A stretch of DNA of 40,157 nt, taken from positions 1 through 40,157 of the forward strand of contig CAIMQW010000084.1 of assembly GCA_903843705.1 (NCBI GenBank), given 5' to 3'. The notes under the pieces were generated by a model. That model saw only the letters and a list, made by a program, of their open reading frames with translations, had not been told where the DNA came from and ran no database searches. Source of the stretch: an uncultured Holophagaceae bacterium (GTDB taxonomy: Bacteria; Acidobacteriota; Holophagae; Holophagales; Holophagaceae). The stretch's first letter is position 1; each line of letters begins with the position of its first letter. Shown here piece after piece: positions 15,880-23,810 of this stretch. The translations under genes and the position numbers were made by a program.

Positions 15880-17687
15880 GCGGCCCCGTCCGCATCCTCT
15901 GCATCGAGGACAATCCCATGAACTGGCGCCTCGTGCAGCGGCTGCTGTCCCAGGCCGGCTACGAGATGCACTGGGCCGCCGAGGGGCTCAAGGGCTGTGA
16001 AATGGCCTTGGCGCTGACGCCCGAGCTCATCCTGCTGGACATCAACCTGCCGGACCTGTCCGGGTTCGAGGTGGCCACGAAGCTCCGCCAGAACCCGAAC
16101 CTGGCGGACACCCTGATCGTGGCCCTGACGGCCAAGTCCATGCGCCACGACAGGGAGACCGCCCTGGTCACGGGCTGCGACGGCTTCATCTCCAAGCCCA
16201 TCGATCCCTTCGTCTTCGTCGCCCAGGTCGAGGCCTACCTCGGGGGGCAGCGCGATCACCTCGAGCTGGGCCGGGAGAAGGCCGCGCTGCGCCAGTTCAG
16301 CCAGCAGGTGGTGGACCACCTCGAGGTGCAGCTGCGGGAGGCCCAGGAGAGCAACCGGAAGCTGCTGGAGGTCCAGGGTCAGTTGGAGCAGCGGAGCCAG
16401 TGCCTCTCCCGGCTGCTGTCCCTCAGCCAGGACATTATCCCCATCCGGGATGCCCAGGCCATTCTCCTCCGGGTTCTGGAGCAGCTGGCGCGGGACCTCC
16501 AGTTCGAGCATCTCTGCTGCTACCACCTGCATGAGAGTGAGGCCTATTTCCAGGGGCTGGCCCGCACCTCAGAGGGCTTCTGCGAGACCCCGGTACTCCC
16601 TATGGATCACCCCCTGGTGGCCTGGACCGAGGCGCTGGGCGGGGGCGCCGTGCTCTCCGGCGCGGAGCTCCGGCAGTCCGACTGCTGGCAGCAGGGCATC
16701 GAGCTGAAGCTCTGGGCTCCCCTGGCCCACCCCCTGCTCATCCCCCTCCGCAGCCGCTCGGGCAAGGATCGGCTCTGGGGCCTCCTCGCCGCCGACCGGG
16801 CACAGGAGGCCTATCAGCCCTTTGAGCTGGAGCTCGCCGCCATGCACACGGGCCTGCTCCATGTGAGCCTTGAGAACGCCGGCCTCATCACCCACCTGGA
16901 GGAGACCAGCCGAGCCCTGGGAACCAGCTATGAAGGGATTGAAGTCGCCTATGTCGAGCTGAAGGAAGCCCAGCGGGCCCTGGGACACCAGAACCAGAAC
17001 ACCGCCCTCGGGGGCCTTTTCCTGAACATGGCCCGGCGCCTGGAGGGGCCGGTGCAGCGCCTGAGGCAGGAGAGTGCCGCCCTGGCGGAGTTCATGGACC
17101 GCCCCGAGGTGCCCGCCCCGGAAGACCGCGTGGAGTGCCACCGGTCCATGGGTGAGATTCAGGGGGCCCTCGACCAGGTCGATCGCCTGGTCCGGGCCAT
17201 GCTCCGGCGCGCGGGCCAGGACCGGGCCAGCAGCCCGGAGTGGCTGAACCTCCACGAGCTCTTCCAAGAGGAACTGGAGCTGTCGAGGGCGGCAGGTGCG
17301 CTGCCCGACGCGGCGCAGGTGGTGCTGGCGCTCACGGCTCCGGTGAGCCGGATCTTCGGAGTGAGCACCGATTTCACCGATGTGCTGGGTCACCTTCTCG
17401 AGCACGCCCTGGAAGGTGAGCCCGAACGGGTCACCCTGCGCACCGCCTTTGCGGAGGGACGATTCCTGGTCGAAGTCGAGGACGATGGTGCTCCCATCGA
17501 TCCCACCTACCTGTCGGCCGCCTTCGAGCCCTTTCCGACCCTGCGGCCGGAACCCATGGAGGCGGGCCGCAGACCCGGGCATGGGCTCTCTGGCTGCGTC
17601 CAGCTCATGAAAACCTACGGTGGAACGGTGGAGATTCTGCCCATGGAACGGGGCTCCCTGGTGCGGATCAGCCTACCGCTGGAATGA
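15876..17687 (+). CDS. Response regulator with GAF domain and degenerate kinase module
   Basis: This is a soluble 603-residue protein. Residues 5-125 are a complete receiver: IEDN acidic pair, phospho-Asp D55 in LLDINLPDLSG, ALTAK and SKPID. A coiled coil and a GAF-like domain (about 180-335) follow. The C-terminal third resembles a histidine kinase that has decayed. The DHp-like stretch FLNMARRLEGPVQRL (about 382-396) aligns with NMSHELRTPL but has Arg387 where His should be. The N-box is HLLEHALEGE without Asn. DDGAPIDP and GHGLSGCVQLMK stand in for G1 and G2. It is translationally coupled to the kinase upstream (ATGA overlap) and is very likely its partner. Output is unknown; a protein-binding or pseudokinase role is an inference. 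Confidence 0.82.
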   Translation: MSGPVRILCIEDNPMNWRLVQRLLSQAGYEMHWAAEGLKGCEMALALTPELILLDINLPDLSGFEVATKLRQNPNLADTLIVALTAKSMRHDRETALVTGCDGFISKPIDPFVFVAQVEAYLGGQRDHLELGREKAALRQFSQQVVDHLEVQLREAQESNRKLLEVQGQLEQRSQCLSRLLSLSQDIIPIRDAQAILLRVLEQLARDLQFEHLCCYHLHESEAYFQGLARTSEGFCETPVLPMDHPLVAWTEALGGGAVLSGAELRQSDCWQQGIELKLWAPLAHPLLIPLRSRSGKDRLWGLLAADRAQEAYQPFELELAAMHTGLLHVSLENAGLITHLEETSRALGTSYEGIEVAYVELKEAQRALGHQNQNTALGGLFLNMARRLEGPVQRLRQESAALAEFMDRPEVPAPEDRVECHRSMGEIQGALDQVDRLVRAMLRRAGQDRASSPEWLNLHELFQEELELSRAAGALPDAAQVVLALTAPVSRIFGVSTDFTDVLGHLLEHALEGEPERVTLRTAFAEGRFLVEVEDDGAPIDPTYLSAAFEPFPTLRPEPMEAGRRPGHGLSGCVQLMKTYGGTVEILPMERGSLVRISLPLE

Positions 17688-17749
17688 CGGGAAGGCCCCG
17701 ACTCTGGCATTCTGCTAGATACCTGTTCGTACGTGAATGAGGAGTCTCC

Positions 17750-18796
17750 ATGAAACGCCTGCTGCTCGCCATGCTGTGCCCGCTGCTCCTGGCCGCCCAG
17801 TCCGGTCCCACCATGACCCTGGCGGACGCCCGGGAGACCCACCTCCGCAACCCCGTTAAGCTCACGGCCACCGGCTCCAACGCCGAGGCATACTGGTCCA
17901 CCGACGGGAAGAAGATCATCTTCCAGAGCACCCGGGACGGTTATCCCTGCGATCAGCTCTACACCATGAACGCGGACGGCTCAGAGCAGAAGCGCGTCAG
18001 CACCGGGAAGGGAAGGGTCACCTGCGGCTGGTGGCTGCCGGGCGACAAGAAGATCATCTTCGCCAGCACGCACGGGGCAGGGCCCGAGTGTCCTGAGGGG
18101 CCGCCCTACACGCCGGGCAAGTACCAGTGGCCCGTGTTCCAGGGCTTCGACCTCTACATCGCCAATGCGGACGGCTCCGACGCCAAGCCCTTCCTGCCGG
18201 CCGCAGGCTACGACGCCGAGGCCACCACTTCCCCCAACGGCAAGTGGATCATCTTCACGAGCGAGCGGGGCGGCGATGTGGACATCTGGCGGGTGGATCT
18301 CGACGGCAAGCACCTGCTCCGCCTCACGGACGGTGTGGGCTACGACGGCGGCGCGGTCTTCAGTCCCGACTCGAAGCTCATCGCCTGGCGCACGAACTAC
18401 CCCAAGGGCGAAGAGGCCACAGCAAAGTACAAGGGGCTTCTTAAACAGCACCTTGTCGAGCCCATGGCCATGGACATCTGGGTGATGAACGCCGATGGTA
18501 CCGGCAAGCGGCAGGTCTCGAACCTGCCTGGAGCCGCCTTCGCGCCGATCTTCACGCCGGATGGCAAGGGCATCATCTTCGCTTCCAATCACCACGACGA
18601 TCAGGGCAAGGGCCGCGGCTTTGAGCTCTTCCGCATCAACCTGGACGGCAGCGGACTGGAGCGCATCACCTGGACGGGGGGCTTCAACTCCTTCCCCCAC
18701 TTCAGCCCTGATGGCAAGCGCCTGCTCTGGGTGAGCGGCCGGGCACCTCGAGGTCCGCGCCAGTTCGATGTCTGCGTGGCAGAGTGGCTGCCTTGA
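17750..18796 (+). CDS. Secreted TolB-like WD40/PD40 beta-propeller protein
   Basis: This is a 348-residue exported protein. A signal peptide (MKRLLLAMLCPLLLAAQSG) is followed by repeated PD40 strands of the type 'W/FSPDGKKIIFxS': STDGKKIIFQS, LPGDKKIIFAS, SPNGKWIIFTS, SPDSKLIAWRT, TPDGKGIIFAS and SPDGKRLLWVS. Paired strands read 'xLYxMNADGSE' or 'DIWRVDLDGK'. Six repeats suggest one six-bladed propeller, as in the C-terminal domain of TolB, but the TolB N-terminal domain is missing, so it is not TolB itself. A GAGGAG ribosome site lies six bases before ATG 17750. The phosphatase gene downstream begins within its last codons. Function is unknown; a binding or scaffolding role in the periplasm is likely. 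Confidence 0.8.
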   Translation: MKRLLLAMLCPLLLAAQSGPTMTLADARETHLRNPVKLTATGSNAEAYWSTDGKKIIFQSTRDGYPCDQLYTMNADGSEQKRVSTGKGRVTCGWWLPGDKKIIFASTHGAGPECPEGPPYTPGKYQWPVFQGFDLYIANADGSDAKPFLPAAGYDAEATTSPNGKWIIFTSERGGDVDIWRVDLDGKHLLRLTDGVGYDGGAVFSPDSKLIAWRTNYPKGEEATAKYKGLLKQHLVEPMAMDIWVMNADGTGKRQVSNLPGAAFAPIFTPDGKGIIFASNHHDDQGKGRGFELFRINLDGSGLERITWTGGFNSFPHFSPDGKRLLWVSGRAPRGPRQFDVCVAEWLP

Positions 18797-19344
18797 AGCC
18801 AGCCATCTTCCTGGACCGCGATGGCACCATCAACGAGGAAGTGGATCACCTTTGCGACCCTGACAAGCTCGTCCTGATCCCGGGTGCCGCGGCTGCCGTG
18901 GCCCGGCTCAATGCCCTCGGCATTCCCGTGGTGGTCGTCACCAACCAGAGTGGCATCGGCCGGGGCCGCTTCAGCTGGGATGACTTCGACGCGGTCATGG
19001 ACCGCATGGCGTTCCTGCTGGCGGCGGAATACGCCCGGGTCGACGCGATCTACGCCGCACCCCACCACGAGGAAGGGCAGGGGGAATATGCCGTGGCCGA
19101 CCACCCGGAGCGGAAACCCAATCCCGGCATGCTGGTCCGGGCCGCGGAGGAGCATGGCCTGGACCTCTCCCGCTCCTGGATGGTCGGGGACAAAGCCATC
19201 GACCTGGATGCCGGGCGCCGGGCCGGGTGCAAGGTTGCGCTGGTCCGCACGGGCTACGGGCACAAGGTTGATGGCTCCAAGGCGGATCTGGTGGCGGCTG
19301 ATCTGCCGGCAGTCCTGGACCAGATCTTGGCTCAGTGGCCATGA
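18784..19344 (+). CDS. gmhB: HAD-IIIA phosphatase, D-glycero-D-manno-heptose-1,7-bisphosphate 7-phosphatase type
   Basis: GmhB removes the 7-phosphate during ADP-heptose synthesis for the LPS core. The HAD motifs are complete: FLDRDGT (nucleophile D11, acid D13), VVVTNQSG, RKPNPGM and MVGDKAIDLDAG. Length (186 residues) fits. The zinc loop of classical GmhB, CPHH...CxCRKP, here reads APHHEEGQGEYAVADHPERK: all cysteines are gone, so zinc is probably not bound. Two starts are possible, GTG 18784 (used here) or TTG 18793, which overlaps the previous stop as TTGA. HisB-type histidinol phosphatase is the main alternative. The sfsA start overlaps the stop (ATGA). Confidence 0.8.
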   Translation: MAALKPAIFLDRDGTINEEVDHLCDPDKLVLIPGAAAAVARLNALGIPVVVVTNQSGIGRGRFSWDDFDAVMDRMAFLLAAEYARVDAIYAAPHHEEGQGEYAVADHPERKPNPGMLVRAAEEHGLDLSRSWMVGDKAIDLDAGRRAGCKVALVRTGYGHKVDGSKADLVAADLPAVLDQILAQWP

Positions 19345-20081
19345 TCCTGGTCGAGAAGACGGGTCTGGTCCCGGGCCTTCTCATCGAGCGCTACAAGCGG
19401 TTCCTGGCCGATGTCTGCTTGGCGGACGGCAGCGTGGTCACGGCCCACACCACCAACACAGGCTCCATGAAGACCTGCTGGGAACCCGGCGACCGGGTGC
19501 TGCTGGAGCGGGCGGCCAACCCCGACCGCAAGCTGAAGTTCACCTGGCTGGCGGTAGAGCGGGGAGGCGGCTGGGTGGGGGTGGAGACCGGCATGCCCAA
19601 CAAGGTCGTGGCCGAGGCCGCCCGGCGCGATGCCCTGCCGGGGCTTCCCGGTCTGCGGGAGGTCCGCACCGAGGTCAAATACGGCTCCGAGCGCAGCCGG
19701 ATCGATGTGCTGGCCCTGGACGGGGAAGGCCGCCAGGTCTTCATCGAGGTCAAGAACACCACCCTCAAGGACCGGGCCTGGGGCCTCTTCCCGGACGCGG
19801 TCACGGAGCGGGGCACCAAGCACCTGCGAGAGCTCCAGGCCATGGTGCGTGAGGGCCACCGCGCCGCCCTCGCCCTGTTCGTCCATCGCACCGATGTGGA
19901 CTGCTTTGATGCGGCCCGGGAGATCGATCCGGGCTATGCCGCAGAGCTGGACCGCGCAGCCCAGAGCGGTGTGCTGGTGCTTCCCCTGGCTGTGCGCCTT
20001 GTCACATCTGAGGATGCCAGTGGTCTGTGGAGTCTGGGCTGGGGACTGCCAGGTCTTCTACCATGGGTGCGGCGGGGCTAG
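19341..20081 (+). CDS. sfsA: SfsA family DNA/RNA nuclease-like protein
   Basis: The 246-residue protein has the SfsA pattern: GLLIERYKRFLADV, HTTNTGSM (family HCxNTGxM; the Cys is Thr here), VEVKNTTLKD preceded by SRIDVLALD, and FPDAVTERGTKHLREL. The family was named for sugar-fermentation stimulation in E. coli and has a nuclease-like fold; the EVKN motif is the presumed active site. ATG 19341 overlaps the phosphatase stop by four bases (ATGA). GTG 19335 is an alternative. It is followed after 22 bases by gcvT. The cellular role in this organism is unknown. Confidence 0.88.
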   Translation: MILVEKTGLVPGLLIERYKRFLADVCLADGSVVTAHTTNTGSMKTCWEPGDRVLLERAANPDRKLKFTWLAVERGGGWVGVETGMPNKVVAEAARRDALPGLPGLREVRTEVKYGSERSRIDVLALDGEGRQVFIEVKNTTLKDRAWGLFPDAVTERGTKHLRELQAMVREGHRAALALFVHRTDVDCFDAAREIDPGYAAELDRAAQSGVLVLPLAVRLVTSEDASGLWSLGWGLPGLLPWVRRG

Positions 20082-20103
20082 ACTGGACCTCACGGAGTCC
20101 TTG

Positions 20104-21207
<1,104 letters not shown>

Positions 21208-21213
21208 CTCTCG

Positions 21214-21234
21214 GCTGTCAGCTATCAGCTGTCG
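21214..21234. repeat. Three tandem copies of a 7-base unit GCTRTCR
   Basis: Between gcvT and gcvH the bases read GCTGTCA-GCTATCA-GCTGTCG, three head-to-tail heptamers differing at one base each. They end about 39 bases before the gcvH start and leave its GGAGG ribosome site free. Short and imperfect; no function is evident. Confidence 0.55.
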
Positions 21235-21273
21235 GCCAAGGAAAGTCAGTTCCCAACTCTTTTCGGAGGATCC

Positions 21274-21657
21274 ATGTTCCCGGCCGACCTGAAGTACACC
21301 AAGGACCATGAGTGGCTCAAGCCCGCCGCCGACGGCACGGCCCTGGTGGGCATCACCAGCTACGCCCAAGACGCGCTGGGTGACGTGGTCTTCGTGGACC
21401 TGCCGGAAGTGGGCGCCGCCTTCGGCCAGGGCGAGGAGTTCGGCACGGTGGAATCCGTGAAGACGGTCTCCGAGCTGAACCTGCCTGCCGCGGGGGAAGT
21501 GCTGGAAGTGAACACCACCCTGGCGGATCACCCGGAAGCGGTGAACGAGGATCCCTTCGGCCGCGGCTGGATGGTGAAGATCAAGCTGACTGGCGACCTG
21601 GCCGGCCTGCTAGACGCCCAGGCCTATGAGGCGCTTGTCAGCGCTGAAAGCCACTAG
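21274..21657 (+). CDS. gcvH: Glycine cleavage system H protein
   Basis: GcvH is the lipoylated carrier that shuttles the aminomethyl group between the P, T and L proteins. The 127 residues match the family. The lipoylation site is K63 in ESVKTVSEL. The N-terminal YTKDHEWLKP and the C-terminal GRGWMVKIKL are typical. GGAGG lies five bases before the ATG, the strongest ribosome site in this region. The stop codon TAG shares its last G with the GTG start of the lytic transglycosylase, so the two are coupled. Confidence 0.95.
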   Translation: MFPADLKYTKDHEWLKPAADGTALVGITSYAQDALGDVVFVDLPEVGAAFGQGEEFGTVESVKTVSELNLPAAGEVLEVNTTLADHPEAVNEDPFGRGWMVKIKLTGDLAGLLDAQAYEALVSAESH

Positions 21658-23639
21658 TGACCTTCCCGGTCCTGGCCGCCCTCCTCTGGGGGACGGCGCT
21701 GGCACAGGTTCCGGCGCCGGCGCCGCAGGCAGCTGCGGTCGCGCAAGGTGTGCCAGCGGTCGAGTCCGATTCCACACGGGTCCTGCGCCTGCGGGCCCTG
21801 GTGGAGGCGGCGGAGCGCGCGCTGGAGGCCGACGATGAGGATGCCGCCGCGGACCGTGCGGACGAAGCCGATGTCCTCACCGCCGACTGGCCGCTGGACC
21901 TGCTCAAACTGCCCGAGGTCCAGGCGCTGCTGCAGCGCCTGAAGGACGTCCAGGACCAGGTGGGGGTGGAGGAAGCCGCGGAGAGCGAGCCGGGGCTGAA
22001 GGCTCCCGAGGAGATCGTCACCCTCAGCGGGGATGAACTGCGGGCGGAGCAGGAGCGGGTGAAGGCTGCGGAGAAGGGCGCCACCTACGACTACCCCATC
22101 GACCTCAACGATCGGGTGCTCACCTGGGTGAGTCTCTTCACCACCACTAAGCGTGGCTTCATGGAGAACGCCTTGGGCCGGGCCTCGATGTACATGCCCA
22201 TGATCCGCCAGGTCTTCGCCGAGGAGGGTGTGCCCGCGGACCTGGCCTACCTGGCCGTCATCGAATCAGGCTTCCGCAATGAGGCCAACAGCAAGGCCAA
22301 GGCCGTGGGCATGTGGCAGTTCATCCGCTCCACCGGCCGCATCTATGGCCTCAACGGCAACGCCTGGCTAGAGGAGCGCCGCGATCCCATCAAGGCCACC
22401 CGGGCCGCTGCGCGCTACCTCAAGCGCCTCTACCAGATCAGCGGTGACTGGTACCTGGCGGCCTCCAGCTACAACGCCGGACCCCTCACACTGGACCGCG
22501 CCATCCAGAACGTGGGCAGCCGGAACTTCTGGGACCTGGCCCGATCCCGGTGGCTGCGGACCGAGACCAAGAACTACATTCCGGAGCTCTGTGCGGCGAT
22601 CCTCGTGGGCCGGAACCCCGAGCGCTACGGCCTGCGGATCGTGCCGCTCATGCCCTATTCCTACGAGACCGTGGCGGTTTCCAGCATGACCAGCCTCACG
22701 GTGCTGGCCCGCTGCGCCGACACGGACGCCGCGACCCTGAAGGCCCTGAATCCCGAGCTGCTGCGGGGCTCGACTCCGCCCGGCAACTACCTGCTCCGGG
22801 TGCCGCCGGGCCGGGCCATGGACTGCCTGCGGCAGCTGGCCCGCATGCCCGCCAACAAGCGCCTGGACTTCCAGAACTACACCGTCCGCAAGGGCGACAC
22901 CCTGGCGAAGGTGGCCAAGCGCTTCAAGGTCTCCGGGGAGGACCTGCTCACGGCGAATGACATCACAGCCGCGCAGTTCAAGCCCGGCAAGCGTCTCCTG
23001 GTGCCGCCCGCCCCCTCGCTGGCCCTGGATGACCGGGATCTCACCGCCAAGAGCGCGAAACCCAAGGTGCTCGGCGATCATCCCCTGCCGCCGCTGCCTG
23101 TCGTGCCTCGGGATCTTGCTCCGACGGAAGAGGGCGAGAAGCCTGCCCCTGAGCCCCCTGCCGTCGCCCCGTCCCGGGAGCTGCCGAGTGCAGCACCGGC
23201 ACCGGTTGCTCCAATGCGGGAAAGCAGGCCAGCCCCCGCGCCGCGCTCGCCGGAGGCCGCCGCCCCCAGGCCCCGGGTCAAACCGGAGGGCGAGACTCCC
23301 GTCAGCGTGCGGGCCAAGCCCGGCGACACCCTGGCGAAGCTCGCCCGAACCCACGGCCTGACCCTGAGCGAGGTGCTGCGTCTGAATCCCGAGGCCGCGA
23401 AGGCCCTGCACCCCGGGGACGAGGTCCGCCTATCCGGTGTTGTTGCCCATGCCAAGACGGCTTCTGCTGGGGTCAAGGCCGCTCCCGCCCCAGCGTCGCC
23501 CATGCATCGCGTGGTGAAGGGGGAGACCCTTGCGGCCATCGCCCGGAAACACGACGTCGAGCTCGGCGATCTCCGAACCTGGAACCACCTGAAGGGCGAC
23601 CGGATCCAGGTGGGCCAGAAGCTACGGGTCACACCCTAG
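21657..23639 (+). CDS. Membrane-bound lytic murein transglycosylase with LysM domains (MltD type)
   Basis: This is a secreted peptidoglycan-cleaving enzyme of 660 residues. Residues 1-17 look like a signal peptide (MTFPVLAALLWGTALAQ), without a lipobox. The SLT domain spans about 165-330, with catalytic Glu203 in AVIESGFRNEANS followed by GMWQFI and AASSYNAGP. A degenerate LysM-like stretch (about 340-385) precedes three clear LysM modules: YTVRKGDTLAKVAKRF (about 407-450), VRAKPGDTLAKLARTH (about 550-597) and HRVVKGETLAAIARKH (about 615-660). A Pro/Ala-rich linker (about 470-545) separates the first from the last two. The start is GTG 21657, sharing one base with the gcvH stop. A tRNA gene lies 52 bases downstream. 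Confidence 0.87.
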   Translation: MTFPVLAALLWGTALAQVPAPAPQAAAVAQGVPAVESDSTRVLRLRALVEAAERALEADDEDAAADRADEADVLTADWPLDLLKLPEVQALLQRLKDVQDQVGVEEAAESEPGLKAPEEIVTLSGDELRAEQERVKAAEKGATYDYPIDLNDRVLTWVSLFTTTKRGFMENALGRASMYMPMIRQVFAEEGVPADLAYLAVIESGFRNEANSKAKAVGMWQFIRSTGRIYGLNGNAWLEERRDPIKATRAAARYLKRLYQISGDWYLAASSYNAGPLTLDRAIQNVGSRNFWDLARSRWLRTETKNYIPELCAAILVGRNPERYGLRIVPLMPYSYETVAVSSMTSLTVLARCADTDAATLKALNPELLRGSTPPGNYLLRVPPGRAMDCLRQLARMPANKRLDFQNYTVRKGDTLAKVAKRFKVSGEDLLTANDITAAQFKPGKRLLVPPAPSLALDDRDLTAKSAKPKVLGDHPLPPLPVVPRDLAPTEEGEKPAPEPPAVAPSRELPSAAPAPVAPMRESRPAPAPRSPEAAAPRPRVKPEGETPVSVRAKPGDTLAKLARTHGLTLSEVLRLNPEAAKALHPGDEVRLSGVVAHAKTASAGVKAAPAPASPMHRVVKGETLAAIARKHDVELGDLRTWNHLKGDRIQVGQKLRVTP

Positions 23640-23648
23640 GATCTGGGC

Positions 23649-23677
23649 TTGCAGAGGCGCAGAGGGAGTGGGATACT
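23649..23677 (+). promoter_or_regulatory. Probable promoter of the tRNA-Ala gene
   Basis: TTGCAG (23649-23654) and GATACT (23672-23677) are 17 bases apart. The -10 box ends 14 bases before the tRNA, so transcription would begin near 23684 with a leader of about eight bases. The -35 matches only TTG of the consensus; the -10 matches four of six. Confidence 0.45.
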
Positions 23678-23691
23678 GGGTCTTCCCGATT

Positions 23692-23767
<76 letters not shown>

Positions 23768-23770
23768 AAC

Positions 23771-23796
23771 AGAAGGCCACCTCGCGGTGGCCTTCT
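23771..23796 (+). terminator. Hairpin after tRNA-Ala, probable terminator
   Basis: AGAAGGCCACC and GGTGGCCTTCT form a perfect 11-base stem with a TCGC loop, starting three bases after the tRNA CCA end. The following bases (TGCTG) are not a good T-tract, although the 3' arm itself ends in TTCT. It ends 14 bases before the ABC-F ATG, so it lies in that gene's leader and could also affect its expression. Confidence 0.6.
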
Positions 23797-23810
23797 TGCT
23801 GAAAGTTTCC

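Noticed and set aside
17750..18796. TolB of the Tol-Pal system
   Set aside because: Only the propeller is present; the TolB N-terminal domain is missing and no tol or pal gene is adjacent.
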